This document shows, piece after piece, positions 8,228 through 18,235 of a DNA stretch of 64,000 nt; positions within the stretch are counted from its first letter, which is position 1; each line of letters opens with the position of its first letter. The notes beneath the pieces were generated by a model. That model searched no databases, was not told the origin of the DNA, and saw only the letters and a list, made by a program, of their open reading frames with translations. The stretch is from JACKDW01 sp964621785. Lineage in GTDB: Bacteria > Myxococcota_A > Polyangia > Nannocystales > Nannocystaceae. The stretch spans positions 124,001-188,000 of the forward strand of contig CAZUPD010000001.1 in the NCBI GenBank assembly GCA_964621785.1, read 5' to 3'. Made by a program: the position numbers and the translations under genes.

Positions 8228-8578
8228 ATGCCCAAGATTACGTTCATCGAGCCGGAGCGCACTGTCACCGTGGAGGCTCCGGCCGGCGAGACACTCCTCG
8301 AAGTCGCCGAGACCCATCACGTCAAGATGGGATCCGCCTGTGGAGGTGTATGTGCATGTTCTTCGTGTCACTGCTGGGTGCGCGAGGGCCTCGATACCCT
8401 GCCCGAAATGGACGAGTCCGAGGAAGATAGACTCGACATGGGATTCGATGTCCGCCCCTACAGCCGCCTCGGCTGCCAGGTCAAGGTCGGTCGGGTCGAT
8501 CTCACCATCGAGATCACCGAAGAGTCGATCACGACCTGGTACAACGAACATCCGGACGAGCGCAAGCCGAGCAGCTGA
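8228..8578 (+). CDS. fdx: ISC-type 2Fe-2S ferredoxin
   Basis: 116 residues. It supplies electrons for cluster assembly on IscU. The ligand set is Cys38-X5-Cys44-X2-Cys47 and Cys83 (LGCQVKV), typical of the adrenodoxin-like ISC ferredoxins; Cys42 and Cys49 are extra. The acidic region DESEEDRLD (about 62-70) matches the partner-binding helix. The start is 3 bp after the hscA stop, with GGAGG inside the hscA end. A dispersed palindrome (TGTATGTGCA, 8347-8356) falls exactly across the codons for Cys42-Cys44. This is the last gene of the operon: the next gene converges and ends only 6 bp away, leaving no room for a separate terminator. Confidence 0.95.
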   Translation: MPKITFIEPERTVTVEAPAGETLLEVAETHHVKMGSACGGVCACSSCHCWVREGLDTLPEMDESEEDRLDMGFDVRPYSRLGCQVKVGRVDLTIEITEESITTWYNEHPDERKPSS

Positions 8579-8584
8579 GGCGAG

Positions 8585-9889
8585 CTACTCGGCAACCGGG
8601 AGCCCACGAAGCAGCTGGGCGAGCTCCTCGGGTGTATGTACAAGTGCATGCTCACGCCCGGGAAAACACCCACGGGCGTTTAGATCCGCACAGGCGAGGC
8701 GAAACAGACGGTCGGCATGGGTCGACGCGAGAACGTTGCGCAGCTGGTCACGGCTCACACGTTCGATTCCGGGATTGCGCAGACGGGCTTGGAGCTCGGC
8801 TCCATACGCAACTGTGGTGAGGACCGCCATCGAGGCACGGGAGGCGTCGAATCTCCCACCGTCCACACTCGCTCCTGCGAGCAGCACATTGGTGAGATAG
8901 GCGAGCTCTGCCAGACGTTGGGAGAAAGTTGTAGGGGCATCTTTTTGCAGTCCGTGAAGGATCGGCACCGCTGGGTTGCGCGTCCCGGGACGAGGAGCAC
9001 TGTGGCTGGGCCCGGTTGAGTTTTGGAGGGTACGGATACGCTGCGCGAGGGCAGGATTTGGCGTGTGGGCAGTCTCGTTCGCTATGTCGCCTACGTAGTC
9101 GCGGAAGTAGGCCTGTGTGAGAGGATCTCTTGTAGATACATCCGATGGTCGAGACGCCGCCAGCAAAAATGCCCGCGCGGCCCGGGGCTCGACAAATCCC
9201 TGCCGTGTGCGTCGGTCTTCGCGTTCGGCCTCGACGTCTTCAGCAAGCGACTGCGACGCGGATAGCACCTCTTCCAATTCTCCGAGGTCCTCCACGTCCT
9301 CGCGGGTCATGGCTACACAGCGGTCGAGCAGTCGCTCGAGCACATCTCGGTGGTCGCGATCGAGGGCGAGGACCAGTGACAGCAGTGCATCCCAGCCCTC
9401 CTCCGCGCGGGCCAATAGCAGGTAACCGTCAATTTCTTCATAGAGGTTTGCCTCGAGTGTGGTCTCGACCGCGCGTCCGATTCGGACATGGGAAATCATT
9501 TGCTCATGCAAGTGATCGAGCTCGAATACCAGCATCATCCGATGCAGGGCAAACGCTACGAAGTCCGGCGAGAGCTGGGTGAACCGGCGGGCGACAGCCT
9601 CCGGTCCCGCCTCGGACAGTACCTCGAGCCAGGTGACAAACCGGCGCTGGTCGAAGACTTCGCGCTCGCCCGGGGCCTCACTGACAAACAGGTCCTCGTC
9701 GAACAGGGCGACCAACTGGGGGACCGTCGCAAGGGCGACGAGTTCGCCCGCATCGGCGACCCCGACCTCACGGACGAGCTGATGCAGATGGGACGGGGGC
9801 AGGCTGCGCACGACCTCCGGGAGATCGGGGGAGGCAATGAGCGTGGTCAAAAGGTCGGTGATGGACACCGGACGGCTGGGAAATCCCAT
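8585..9889 (-). CDS. DUF6178-like protein
   Basis: 434 residues from ATG 9889 (MGFPSRPVSITDLLTTLIA), chosen because GAGG lies 5 bases upstream; a GTG at 9910 would add seven residues. It is soluble and strongly helical, with runs of Leu, Glu and Arg (for example LERLLDRCVAMTREDVEDL), no signal peptide and no membrane helix. Its N-terminal part (LPPSHLHQLVREVGVADAGELVALATVPQ split over residues 35-65) resembles the DUF6178 proteins known from deltaproteobacteria and myxobacteria; that assignment is from memory. Function is unknown. It converges on the isc operon and carries two dispersed-palindrome copies (8633-8642, 9131-9140). Confidence 0.7.
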   Translation of the reverse strand: MGFPSRPVSITDLLTTLIASPDLPEVVRSLPPSHLHQLVREVGVADAGELVALATVPQLVALFDEDLFVSEAPGEREVFDQRRFVTWLEVLSEAGPEAVARRFTQLSPDFVAFALHRMMLVFELDHLHEQMISHVRIGRAVETTLEANLYEEIDGYLLLARAEEGWDALLSLVLALDRDHRDVLERLLDRCVAMTREDVEDLGELEEVLSASQSLAEDVEAEREDRRTRQGFVEPRAARAFLLAASRPSDVSTRDPLTQAYFRDYVGDIANETAHTPNPALAQRIRTLQNSTGPSHSAPRPGTRNPAVPILHGLQKDAPTTFSQRLAELAYLTNVLLAGASVDGGRFDASRASMAVLTTVAYGAELQARLRNPGIERVSRDQLRNVLASTHADRLFRLACADLNARGCFPGREHALVHTPEELAQLLRGLPVAE

Positions 9890-10072
9890 AACACCTCGAC
9901 GTCTGGGCACGAGGGCAGTCGAATGGACAGCCTCGGGGCAACGGTTCTGCGCAGGATAGGCGATTGGCGGCCAAAAACCGATCCTGTCTCATTTGAGCTG
10001 TCACAACGACTTCGGAGCTCACAGCTGTTATAAACTTGTCGAATCGATCGGGTCGTAACGACGTTGCGGTGA

Positions 10073-12976
10073 TCAGTTGTCCGTCTGTTTGGGACGGATG
10101 GCCTCCTCGGGCAGCGAGACGATCGGCGGCTGCACGTTTTCTCCGGTGAACAGACGCGGGACCAAACCCGGGGTCGAAAACCGATCCCACGCGAGGGTCC
10201 CGGGTGCGATCCAGGTATCGACCCCGGCCGCAAAGGTCAGGGTACTTGCAGATGCATTGGGACTGCCGTCAACGGCCCCCGCGACACTGGTTGCGACATA
10301 GCCACCATCGAGCAGGGGATAGATCGTACCGATCCGCGTCATGTCGTCATCGTTTTTGTGGAGATCGATCCGCCCGTAGCGCCCGAGAAACAGCAATTGG
10401 CCATTCGGGTTGTAGGAGACGCGGTCGGTGGTGACATACCCGCGCTCGCGCGTGTCCACATGATCGCGGGTCGGGTGCCAGCGCGTGTGGGCCTTTTCTG
10501 TGCATATGAAAATTTCGTCTCCGGACGGCGAAATTGCCAGACAGTTGCTCTTGGGCCAGCCCTCGATGGAGATCGATTGTTCACGGGCACCGCGGGCGAG
10601 TGGCAAATAGGTCACCGTCGCCTGGGGCTTATCGCTGCCCGACACCCACACCAGACTGGTTCCATCGCGTGCGAGCGCGAGGGCCCGTATCCCGGGCGTA
10701 TCGATCGTTTGTTGCACTTCGCCGGTGTCGGGATCCCAGACGTGCAAGGACTTGTTGCGTTCGACCGAGACCATCGCCTCGGCGTGGGCACTGATGATCG
10801 GCAAACTGTGCAGCGGACCGTTGAGCTCGCGCGCTTCACCGGTCTGCAGGTTATGCAGGGAAACTTTGCGGGTTTCTTGGTAGCCGCGATCGAGGACAAT
10901 GTGGGTACCTGCCGCGGAGAACCTGGCACTGACGACATTACCGAGGTTGGACCACGATGTTTGGGCAACGCCTTTTTCGAGGTCGATGAGCTCGCCTGCA
11001 TCGCGGGTGTTGATCACCGCGAGCTTGCCATCGGGGGATACGGCGGCGACACGTTCGTAACGCCCGAGTCCCACCAGAACTTTTTCACCTGTCCGAAGGT
11101 TCCACATGTGGGGGGTGAGTCCGAGTTCAAAGATCAAGAAATCTGTATTTCCCGACATCTCCGGGGTCGTCGGCCCCGTCTCGGCCTTTCCGTCGAACAT
11201 CTTGTGCAACGTATTTCCACCGCGCCATAGCTCGGGACGTCCGTAGAGGTCGACGAGCGCGAGGGTGCCATCGTCGGCGATCGACAGCATATCGTCGGGG
11301 ATCAGCGTGCCATCGCCGCGGACGATCATGGCCTGCGAGGTTCCGGACTTGACTTCGCGGATGCGGATACCCTGGCCGGCGGCCACCACCGATGTGGCGT
11401 CGTCGGAGAGCAGCGCAGTGGTTGCATAACCACATTTTTCACGCTGTTCCGGCGTGGGTGTTTGCGTCGGATCGTCCGGGCCGTTGAACATATTGACCAC
11501 AGTTGTCGCCTCGTCCAGCGAGCATGCGCCGGCCAGATGGGCACGACTCTTCCCGGTTCGGGTGTCCCAGGTGATCACGTCGCCATGGCGGTAGGCGACG
11601 ACCAAGGCCTTGCCACCGTCGACAAACCGCATGTCCAGCGGAAGGTTGAGGTCGGGGTTCCCACCCCGATGCCGGCGTTCCTCGTACTTCCACGAATAGG
11701 CGAGAAGCTTGGTTTTTTTGCGTGTGCGATCGATCAGTCGAACCTTACCGTCGGATCCACCGATCGCCACCCAGTTGCTGTTAGAGGTCAGTGCGAGCGA
11801 AACGGGCCATGTCGGTGAATCGCGCAGAATGTTGTCGTGACGCGTCCCGCGGCCGGCCCGATACACCCGGGTGATGGTGGGGGTCGTGCCTTCAAGTGTA
11901 TAATCATCAATTTTCTTGCCAGAGAAGTCACGCAGCTCCACGCCGCGTCCGACAGCGATCAGGATGCGAGCCTGTGGGCCCACACCCGCAGTCTCGAGGG
12001 CCATACGTCGCCCCCCGAGGGCAAAGCTCGCCACCGATTCCCCCGAGTAGACCTCGTGTAGCTGCACGCCCTTGTTGGTCGCCCGAATCATGGTTTTGCC
12101 ATCCTCAGACATAGCGAGACCGTGTGTGATGCCATTGACGAGGTAGGTGTAGTCGAGGGTTGGCTGCGTACCGGGGCGCCAGAACTCGACCCGGGAGACG
12201 GGGATGTCCAACACATAATCGCGGGCGTCGTAGGAGCGTACGAGTACGAGGTGTTGTCCGACCCACATCGCCGCTTGGGTCGACCACGTGTCCACCACTT
12301 CGATGCGCATCGTCCCGCCGCGCTCGTCGACTGCCACCCGGGCCTTGGCCCACGTCTGCGCAGCCAGTTTGGGATCCTGCGCACGTAGGAGCGTACCGAG
12401 ATGCTCGAGTTGTCCGTGGTCGGCACCGTGTTGGATTTGTTGTTGATACAAAGAAATTGCCGCTTGAAGATCGCCGTTGGCGAGGGCTGTGTAGGCGGCT
12501 GGGAGTCGTTGGGGTTTCAGGGATTGCGGCGCCGATGGCTTGGGCAGGGAGGCGGCGAGACTGTCGACGATGTTGGTGAGCGCCGGATCGTCGGCCGCTA
12601 ATTTTTTTGCATTTACAATTGCTTGGTGGGCCGCCCGGACTTGACCGGTGGCGATTAAACCGTCGAGCCACGCCCGAAGGTTGGCCTCGTTGGGCTCGCG
12701 GGCGAACACCTGTGCGTGGATCGCTGCCGCCACGTCATCGCGTCCCTCTTCACCCGCGCGGGCGATCAGCTTGCGCCAACAGGTGACGTCTTCACACCGC
12801 AGCGAGGGAGGAGCCTGCGGACGGACCTCCGTCGCCGTGACCGGGCTCATTGCTGGGTTTGAACCGGGGGTGGTCGTCGTGGTTTTGGCCGAGCATGCGA
12901 GTGTTGCCGCGGTCACGGCCAGGGTGGAGAGCAGAACATTCGAGCCGCGCACGCGGGAGCAAACGGACAGGGGCAT
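10073..12976 (-). CDS. Large lipoprotein with predicted WD40-like beta-propellers
   Basis: 967 residues from ATG 12976. MPLSVCSRVRGSNVLL begins a signal peptide ending in the lipobox LACS near residue 28. After a Thr/Pro-rich linker comes a helical, TPR-like region (about 55-220). The rest is beta-rich with repeated blade-like units such as VAIGGSDGKVRLIDR, VAVSPDGKLAVINTR, LHVWDPDTGEVQQT and LAISPSGDEIFICTE. These resemble WD40/YVTN propeller blades, probably two propellers. Such lipoproteins usually act as protein-interaction platforms at the periplasmic membrane face. The start further upstream (13063) is not used because it would bury the signal peptide. Two dispersed palindromes lie inside (10247-10256, 12608-12617). 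Confidence 0.78.
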   Translation of the reverse strand: MPLSVCSRVRGSNVLLSTLAVTAATLACSAKTTTTTPGSNPAMSPVTATEVRPQAPPSLRCEDVTCWRKLIARAGEEGRDDVAAAIHAQVFAREPNEANLRAWLDGLIATGQVRAAHQAIVNAKKLAADDPALTNIVDSLAASLPKPSAPQSLKPQRLPAAYTALANGDLQAAISLYQQQIQHGADHGQLEHLGTLLRAQDPKLAAQTWAKARVAVDERGGTMRIEVVDTWSTQAAMWVGQHLVLVRSYDARDYVLDIPVSRVEFWRPGTQPTLDYTYLVNGITHGLAMSEDGKTMIRATNKGVQLHEVYSGESVASFALGGRRMALETAGVGPQARILIAVGRGVELRDFSGKKIDDYTLEGTTPTITRVYRAGRGTRHDNILRDSPTWPVSLALTSNSNWVAIGGSDGKVRLIDRTRKKTKLLAYSWKYEERRHRGGNPDLNLPLDMRFVDGGKALVVAYRHGDVITWDTRTGKSRAHLAGACSLDEATTVVNMFNGPDDPTQTPTPEQREKCGYATTALLSDDATSVVAAGQGIRIREVKSGTSQAMIVRGDGTLIPDDMLSIADDGTLALVDLYGRPELWRGGNTLHKMFDGKAETGPTTPEMSGNTDFLIFELGLTPHMWNLRTGEKVLVGLGRYERVAAVSPDGKLAVINTRDAGELIDLEKGVAQTSWSNLGNVVSARFSAAGTHIVLDRGYQETRKVSLHNLQTGEARELNGPLHSLPIISAHAEAMVSVERNKSLHVWDPDTGEVQQTIDTPGIRALALARDGTSLVWVSGSDKPQATVTYLPLARGAREQSISIEGWPKSNCLAISPSGDEIFICTEKAHTRWHPTRDHVDTRERGYVTTDRVSYNPNGQLLFLGRYGRIDLHKNDDDMTRIGTIYPLLDGGYVATSVAGAVDGSPNASASTLTFAAGVDTWIAPGTLAWDRFSTPGLVPRLFTGENVQPPIVSLPEEAIRPKQTDN

Positions 12977-13397
12977 CACAGGATCTGAGATTGATCCTAC
13001 ACCGAGTTGTGAGCGGTCGCCGAGGCCTGAAACACGCGTCCATCCTCGTGGATCGCGGTCCAACCCGGGTCGGGAGTGGCGTCGCCGGCAAGTTGTTGTG
13101 CGGTTTTGGGTTGGTCGACCAGCGGTTGCTTTGGGGGTCGTCGACTAGCACGTCGACGGGAAGTTCTTCGAGAGTCGTCGGGTGAACAGGACCTCGGGGG
13201 GACCGAACCCAGAAGCATCATCGAAGCGGGGTGTCGACGCTGGTGAACCTGGGGACAGGCTTTCGTGCCGAGGAACGACCGCGAAGCTTCGCACAAGACC
13301 ATACATGTCCTCATGGTCACTTGGCTGATTTGCCAGGAACCGATGGTGTTGCAGAAGGCAACCGTGATTGTGGTGTGAACAGTTTCAACCCGGCGGA
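12977..13397. other. 421-bp gap between two minus-strand genes
   Basis: It separates the DUF885 gene stop (13398) from the start of the propeller lipoprotein (12976) and should hold that gene's promoter. The frames crossing it lack start signals and normal codon use. I see no terminator hairpin with a T-run, no RNA gene and no repeat. Confidence 0.5.
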
Positions 13398-15314
13398 CTA
13401 CCAGCCCATCAGTGCGGGGAGACGGTGAACCGGAGGTGACCCATGGGACAGGGATTCGCGGTGAAACGCTTCGGCATCGAAGGTTTCACCACGCGCGCGG
13501 GCCCTGGCTTCGGCCGCCTCGCGCAGACGAAACCACGCGGTCGCGCCGACAAAATAGGTGCTGAGTTGGGTCGAACTCAATTGGGCGCGCACCCATTTTC
13601 CCCGGGCTTCACCTTCTTCTTGGAAGGATTCGCGGGTCATCAACTCGAGCGCAGCGGCCTCGGTCATTGTGCCTGCATGTATCTCGTGGTCGAGGATCGC
13701 GTTGGTGACCGTGCGCAGATAAAACTTGAGTCCGTGGAGTTCGATCGCCTTGCCGCGCAGTTCTTCGCTTTGGTGGATCCGCTGCAATCCAGCCGAGAGC
13801 CTGGTTGCCGCCTCCGGCGTCGGCGGGGCCCCGCGGTAGCCAGCCTCGACCATCAGACGCTCGGTGTACACCGCCCACCCCTCGACAAACGGACCATTGC
13901 CGAGGACACGGCGGAGTTTGGATGCATCGCGCTTGCCGTAGTAGAGCTGGACAAAGTGCCCGGGAATCGCCTCGTGGATCGAGAGGATCTCGAGCATAAA
14001 ACTGTTGTACTCGCGCAGGAAGGACTCGCGCTGGTTTTTGGGCCAGTCTTTGGGAACAGGTTGGACGAGATAGAAACTCGGCAACCCGTCTCCCTGTGGC
14101 TCGAGCGGGCCGGGAGAGGCCAATCCCGCGATCGCATAGCCGCGGGCGTGGGGGGGGGTCCAGATCACCTCGAGTACTTCGGCGGTGTCGAGCGGCACGA
14201 GTTTGTGCGCGGCGACAAATTGTTGGAGACGATCGAGGTTGGCCTCGCACGCGTCGCGTAGGTTGTCGGCCCTTGGGTGGTCGGCCGCGAGGGCGGCGAG
14301 GACCTGCTGGATAATTTCGCGGTCGAGGGCATCGGGCGGCATGCGTACGCGGGAGAGAAAGTCTTTGAGCGCCCCCTCTCCAAACAGCGGATCGTAGAGC
14401 TCGCGGGCGACAGCTGCCATTCGACCCCGGACTTCGGCATGGGTTTTGCGGGCGAGGGCGTGGACCTCGTCGGCCGAAAGATCGGTTTGCAGGGTCAGTT
14501 GGAGTTTGTGGGCGAAGGCCTCGGCCCCGAGTCGCCACTGCCCGTTGGCCTTGGGCACGAACTCGTTTTCGACGACCGCGAGGAGCCGCTCGACGGCAGC
14601 CACAGCCGCCGGAGTCGCCGCTGAAATCCTTGTGCGTACATCTTCGGGAGCACCTGCAGTCTTGCGCGACAGTTCGTCTTTGATCAGCGTGCGAACACCC
14701 TGGAGCTGCGCGACCGCGACCCTGGCGTGGGGGGCGAGGATCGCTTCGGCGGGTTGGAGGTTTTGCAGCGCTTGGTCGATGAGGGTCGGGATCCCTTCGA
14801 GCCGAGATGCCACCGAGGCCGCCCGGGTGGCGATTGGGGCAAACTCGCGGCTGACCAAGTCGTCGAGCCCAGAACCCAACAGGCCGGCATAGGCGTAGGG
14901 GTTGTTCTCATATGGACGCTCGACGTCGGCCGAAAACCGCATCAGCTCGAGTCGTGCACACAGGAGGTCGAGGTCGACTCGGCGGTCCTCGTCGAGATGT
15001 GTGCGCTCGAGCCGGGCAGTGGCGGCCAGCATGCTATCGACCCACGCCGAGGCCTTGGTCCGGCCGGCGGGCGAAAGATCGGGCCAGGAGCCGTCAAACC
15101 GATGGTCGCCATCGGCTGTTCCATGGACGGGTGCAAACGTGTAGTACTCTTCGAGGAATTTGGTTGCAAGTGCATCAAATTCCTGGCGCGTCGCCTCGGG
15201 GTCATTTTGCTCGGCAGCTGGTTTGGCCGGGGATGTGGTCGGTTGGGTTTTGCATGCGAGCAGGAGACTGGCCGCGAACAACGAGCGACACACCTGGTTT
15301 GCGAGAGGAGACAC
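13398..15314 (-). CDS. DUF885-family lipoprotein (putative metallopeptidase)
   Basis: 638 residues. The signal peptide MSPLANQVCRSLFAASLLLACK contains the lipobox LLAC near residue 21. The body is mostly helical and carries HEAIPGHFVQ near residue 446, the HE-x-x-PGH signature of DUF885 proteins, which are related in fold to zinc metallopeptidases. GPFVEGWAVYTERLM follows, also typical of the family. It probably cleaves peptides in the periplasm or outside the cell; the substrate is unknown. One dispersed palindrome (TGCAAGTGCA) lies at 15165-15174. The next gene upstream on the same strand ends 75 bp away. Confidence 0.87.
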   Translation of the reverse strand: MSPLANQVCRSLFAASLLLACKTQPTTSPAKPAAEQNDPEATRQEFDALATKFLEEYYTFAPVHGTADGDHRFDGSWPDLSPAGRTKASAWVDSMLAATARLERTHLDEDRRVDLDLLCARLELMRFSADVERPYENNPYAYAGLLGSGLDDLVSREFAPIATRAASVASRLEGIPTLIDQALQNLQPAEAILAPHARVAVAQLQGVRTLIKDELSRKTAGAPEDVRTRISAATPAAVAAVERLLAVVENEFVPKANGQWRLGAEAFAHKLQLTLQTDLSADEVHALARKTHAEVRGRMAAVARELYDPLFGEGALKDFLSRVRMPPDALDREIIQQVLAALAADHPRADNLRDACEANLDRLQQFVAAHKLVPLDTAEVLEVIWTPPHARGYAIAGLASPGPLEPQGDGLPSFYLVQPVPKDWPKNQRESFLREYNSFMLEILSIHEAIPGHFVQLYYGKRDASKLRRVLGNGPFVEGWAVYTERLMVEAGYRGAPPTPEAATRLSAGLQRIHQSEELRGKAIELHGLKFYLRTVTNAILDHEIHAGTMTEAAALELMTRESFQEEGEARGKWVRAQLSSTQLSTYFVGATAWFRLREAAEARARARGETFDAEAFHRESLSHGSPPVHRLPALMGW

Positions 15315-15389
15315 CGCTCACCCCTAACACAGTCGACTGCGATTGTGTTCGTTCGCCACAAATACCGGGGTTGCGGGCTTCGGCAGCCG

Positions 15390-16292
15390 TCACGGTTGGG
15401 TGGTGAGAAAGTCGAGGATGATTCGGTGCACCGTCACGGGTTGTTCAAGGTGCAGGAAGTGTCCGGCTTCGGCGATTTCGAGGACCGTACATGTGTCGGA
15501 GAATGATGTTTGTGCGCCGGAGAACAATTCGCTGCCGATGCAACCGTCGCGGGTCCCGGTCAGCAACAGGCCGGGACACTTGCAGCGCCCTGCGAGCAGG
15601 GTCGCCATCGCCCGTGCATACTCTGTGAGGCCCACGGTCCCCGGGAGCAGCTGGCGGTAGTAGGCGACAGCCGCAGCGGCCGTCCCCGGGGCCCGAAACG
15701 TGCGTTTGACGGCGGCAATGGTTTCCCGGGGCGGTGTGAAACCCGGACTCCAACGCGACCACAAAAAATCGATGGCCGCGAAGTCGTCGGCGCACAGCCA
15801 CGATGTCCCGCCGCCGAAATGTTCGGGCAGTTGCAGGCGCGCCATATAGGAACTTCGGCGCAGCTGGGTCGGTGATTGCACCAACCCACCGAGAAATTGC
15901 CGGAGCGGCGGTACGGCCATGGCGACGAGCGAAGCGACACAACTCGGGGCTTGGATCGCCGCCGAATAGGCGATCGCCGCACCCCAGTCGTGGCCGACAA
16001 TGTGGGTCCGGGTAAAGCCCAAGCTGTGGACAAGGGCCGGGACATCGCGCCCGAGGGTCGCCACATCGTAGCGCCCGTCGGGGGCCGGTGCGCTCGGGGC
16101 ATAGCCGCGGAGGTAGGGGGCGACCGCGGTAAAACCAGCCTGTGCAAGTGCAACGACCAAGGGGATCATCGACGGCGCGTGGTCGGGAAATCCATGTAGT
16201 ACCAACACGAGCGGACCCTCACCCGCCCGCAGGCCGGAAAATCGCAGGCCGGGTGTCTCGATCGTACAGGGTTGAACCTCGACAGTGGTCAT
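15390..16292 (-). CDS. Alpha/beta-hydrolase, epoxide-hydrolase-like
   Basis: 300 residues from ATG 16292 (MTTVEVQPCTIETPG). The oxyanion motif LVLHGFPDHAPSM is near residue 32, and the nucleophile elbow VGHDWGAAIAYS near residue 98 has Asp as nucleophile, as in soluble epoxide hydrolases and haloalkane dehalogenases. The catalytic His is in AGHFLHLEQP near the C-terminus. No signal peptide, so cytoplasmic. Substrate unknown. The longer frame from 16361 is not used because the first 23 residues show no family similarity. A dispersed palindrome lies at 16143-16152. Confidence 0.88.
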   Translation of the reverse strand: MTTVEVQPCTIETPGLRFSGLRAGEGPLVLVLHGFPDHAPSMIPLVVALAQAGFTAVAPYLRGYAPSAPAPDGRYDVATLGRDVPALVHSLGFTRTHIVGHDWGAAIAYSAAIQAPSCVASLVAMAVPPLRQFLGGLVQSPTQLRRSSYMARLQLPEHFGGGTSWLCADDFAAIDFLWSRWSPGFTPPRETIAAVKRTFRAPGTAAAAVAYYRQLLPGTVGLTEYARAMATLLAGRCKCPGLLLTGTRDGCIGSELFSGAQTSFSDTCTVLEIAEAGHFLHLEQPVTVHRIILDFLTTQP

Positions 16293-16382
16293 GGGGCCAT
16301 GATGCCGTGGTTTTGCGTCGTGTAAAATTTGTATATTCACAGGGCGTCGAACCCTGTGCATCCGACAGTCGGCAACAGGGCG

Positions 16383-17393
16383 TCAGGTGACGTCGAACTT
16401 CTGAAAATCACCGATCGCGAAGACTTCGCGCTCTTTGAGGTTGACACCCTTTTGTCGGGCGAACTCGATCACCTCGTCGCGGATGGCTTCGACCTGTTCA
16501 TCCGATGCATTTGGATCGTGGTGGATGGTCCCTACACGCGGGATATCGGTGGCCTTGAGGATGGCGGCGACCCAGCGCGGATTGCCGTGGCCAAACCCGG
16601 CGCACTGGCGGTATTTGTTCATCGAATATTGGCAGTCGACCGCGAGCAGGGTGGCTCCGCGTAAAAACGAGGCGAGGTCGGCGGGCACTTGAACCTGGGC
16701 CTCGTAGTCGGTCAGCAGGACAAAAGCTGACTCGAGGTTCATGTCGCGATCGTACTCTTCAAACCGGTAGGCGAGGGTGACCTGCGGATGGACGCAGCGA
16801 AATGTGCGGGCAAACAGGATCTTGTCCGGGTCGAGCTGGGTGTCGCCAAACTCGATCTGTTTGAGTTCGCCTTTGATGATCCGGCGGTAGATCGAGTGTT
16901 TGATGGAGGTGCGCTTGTTGCTGTAGAAGCACACAACCTCGTCGGGTGAAATCTCGGGTGGCGAGACATCGACACACGAAATCGCCTCGCGGATTTTCTC
17001 GGCCGTGACGGGAAACCGCGGGATCGAAAACTCCTGCTCGAGGGCCGCGAGCGGTCCGAACGGGAGGTTGTGGTTGTCCATATCGACCGGGCCGAACAGG
17101 TGTTTTTTGATCGAGTTGACAAACATCAACGGACACATCGACAGGCCGTTGACGTGGTCGTTGTGGTAGTGGGTGAACAGGAGGTTGAGGTCCTCAACCG
17201 CATCTGGCCCCTGTTCGCGGATGAGTCGGCTGCCGAACTCATAAAACCCGGTCCCGGCATCGACGACGATCCGCGACTTGCTCGAAACCCGGGACGACAT
17301 GATTTCCCAGGAAGTTGTATTCCCACCGTAGCGAGCGACGTCTGGACGACAGACTGTGACAGAGCCGCGAGTTCCCATTGCACGGACGATCAC
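16383..17393 (-). CDS. Metallo-beta-lactamase-fold hydrolase
   Basis: 336 residues. GTG 17393 is chosen as start because AGGAGG lies six bases upstream and the protein then begins MIVRAMGTRGSVTVCRPD, like MBL-fold proteins that start near G-T-R-G-S. The zinc motif is TH-Y-HNDH (HxHxDH) near residue 110, followed by further His/Asp positions, including HGNPRW near the end. The substrate could be a phosphodiester, cyclic nucleotide or lipid; the sequence does not decide. A strand of about 80 residues in the middle (IKKHLFGPVDMDNHN onward) is unusual in length. It lies 90 bp from the hydrolase gene on the same strand and may share its transcript. Confidence 0.85.
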   Translation of the reverse strand: MIVRAMGTRGSVTVCRPDVARYGGNTTSWEIMSSRVSSKSRIVVDAGTGFYEFGSRLIREQGPDAVEDLNLLFTHYHNDHVNGLSMCPLMFVNSIKKHLFGPVDMDNHNLPFGPLAALEQEFSIPRFPVTAEKIREAISCVDVSPPEISPDEVVCFYSNKRTSIKHSIYRRIIKGELKQIEFGDTQLDPDKILFARTFRCVHPQVTLAYRFEEYDRDMNLESAFVLLTDYEAQVQVPADLASFLRGATLLAVDCQYSMNKYRQCAGFGHGNPRWVAAILKATDIPRVGTIHHDPNASDEQVEAIRDEVIEFARQKGVNLKEREVFAIGDFQKFDVT

Positions 17394-17791
17394 GAAGGTC
17401 CTCCTGACGTGAAGCCGCCATGTGGCTGGCCATGAGGGTTGACACCCGGGCAGGCATGGCGTGCTTGCATTGAGGTACGTGTATACCACAGTCCTCCGCG
17501 CACAAAGGCCCTTCGGCCGGCAGACGGACGCGCAAGCTTCGCGCGTTGGTTCTCACAGGAGGCCACAGGGCGGCGAATTGGCATGGGTTCCTCCACGGTT
17601 TTCGCGGGTGCGGCCGATCCTGCGCATCGGGAGGGGTCTATGGTCCAGATATTCGAGAGATCGTTTGCAACCAAAACCGCTCCTGCGCAGAACGAAGATA
17701 TCGTTGAGCACAACCGATCTGGGGCATCGGCTGATGGGTCGGTTGTCGATACATCTTTTCCGGCGTTTTTTGAGCGTGGTAAATTCGGCCG
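17394..17791. other. 398-bp divergent gap
   Basis: It lies between the minus-strand MBL-fold gene and the plus-strand small lipoprotein, so it should contain both promoters. Frames across it have no plausible start or composition. No convincing -35/-10 pair, RNA gene or repeat is visible; a partial dispersed-word match (GTGTATACC) lies at about 17470-17478. Confidence 0.45.
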
Positions 17792-18235
17792 ATGCGGACC
17801 GACAAACTGTTCCACGTTCTGGTGCTCGGCGGTGCGCTGTTGTCCGGGTGTGACGGAGACGACGGGGGGACGACCGACGCGACCACAGACTCAAACGCGA
17901 CCGCAACCAGTGAAACCGAGGGGACGACCGCAAAGGAGACCGCGACCACACAGCCCGATTCGTCCGCTACAGACGTGACGGAGGGGACAGCATCCGAGGG
18001 GACGACCGAAGAGCCGGAGACCGATTCAAACGCGACGACCGAAGAGCCGGAGACCGATTCAGATGCGACGACCGACGGTCCGGGTACGACCGACACCGAG
18101 GGGACGGAGACCGAAGGTCTGATGTGTGATGTGTGTTACCCCGAGTCGTGTTGGGTCGAGGAATGTCCCTGTCAGGAAGATGGGATCTGCTGCTGGTTGG
18201 CCCCCTGTGACGCCGAACCATGTCCGGCGCCGTGA
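17792..18235 (+). CDS. Small lipoprotein with Thr/Glu linker and Cys-rich end
   Basis: 147 residues. The N-terminus MRTDKLFHVLVLGGALLSGC is a lipoprotein signal with cysteine at residue 20. Residues 25-108 are a low-complexity linker of Thr, Glu, Ser, Asp and Ala. The last 38 residues hold about ten cysteines (for example CDVCYPESCW and CPCQEDGICCW) and must form a small disulfide-bonded knot. Such proteins are typical surface lipoproteins of Nannocystis-type myxobacteria. The linker contains two tandem 33-bp repeats (18001-18033 and 18034-18066). The end overlaps the next gene by 16 bp, suggesting one transcript. Confidence 0.78.
   Translation: MRTDKLFHVLVLGGALLSGCDGDDGGTTDATTDSNATATSETEGTTAKETATTQPDSSATDVTEGTASEGTTEEPETDSNATTEEPETDSDATTDGPGTTDTEGTETEGLMCDVCYPESCWVEECPCQEDGICCWLAPCDAEPCPAP
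18001..18066 (+). repeat. Two tandem 33-bp repeats in a lipoprotein linker
   Basis: The two near-identical 33-bp units encode Thr/Glu/Pro/Asp linker sequence. Unit length is a multiple of three, so copy-number change would keep the frame and alter linker length. Confidence 0.8.
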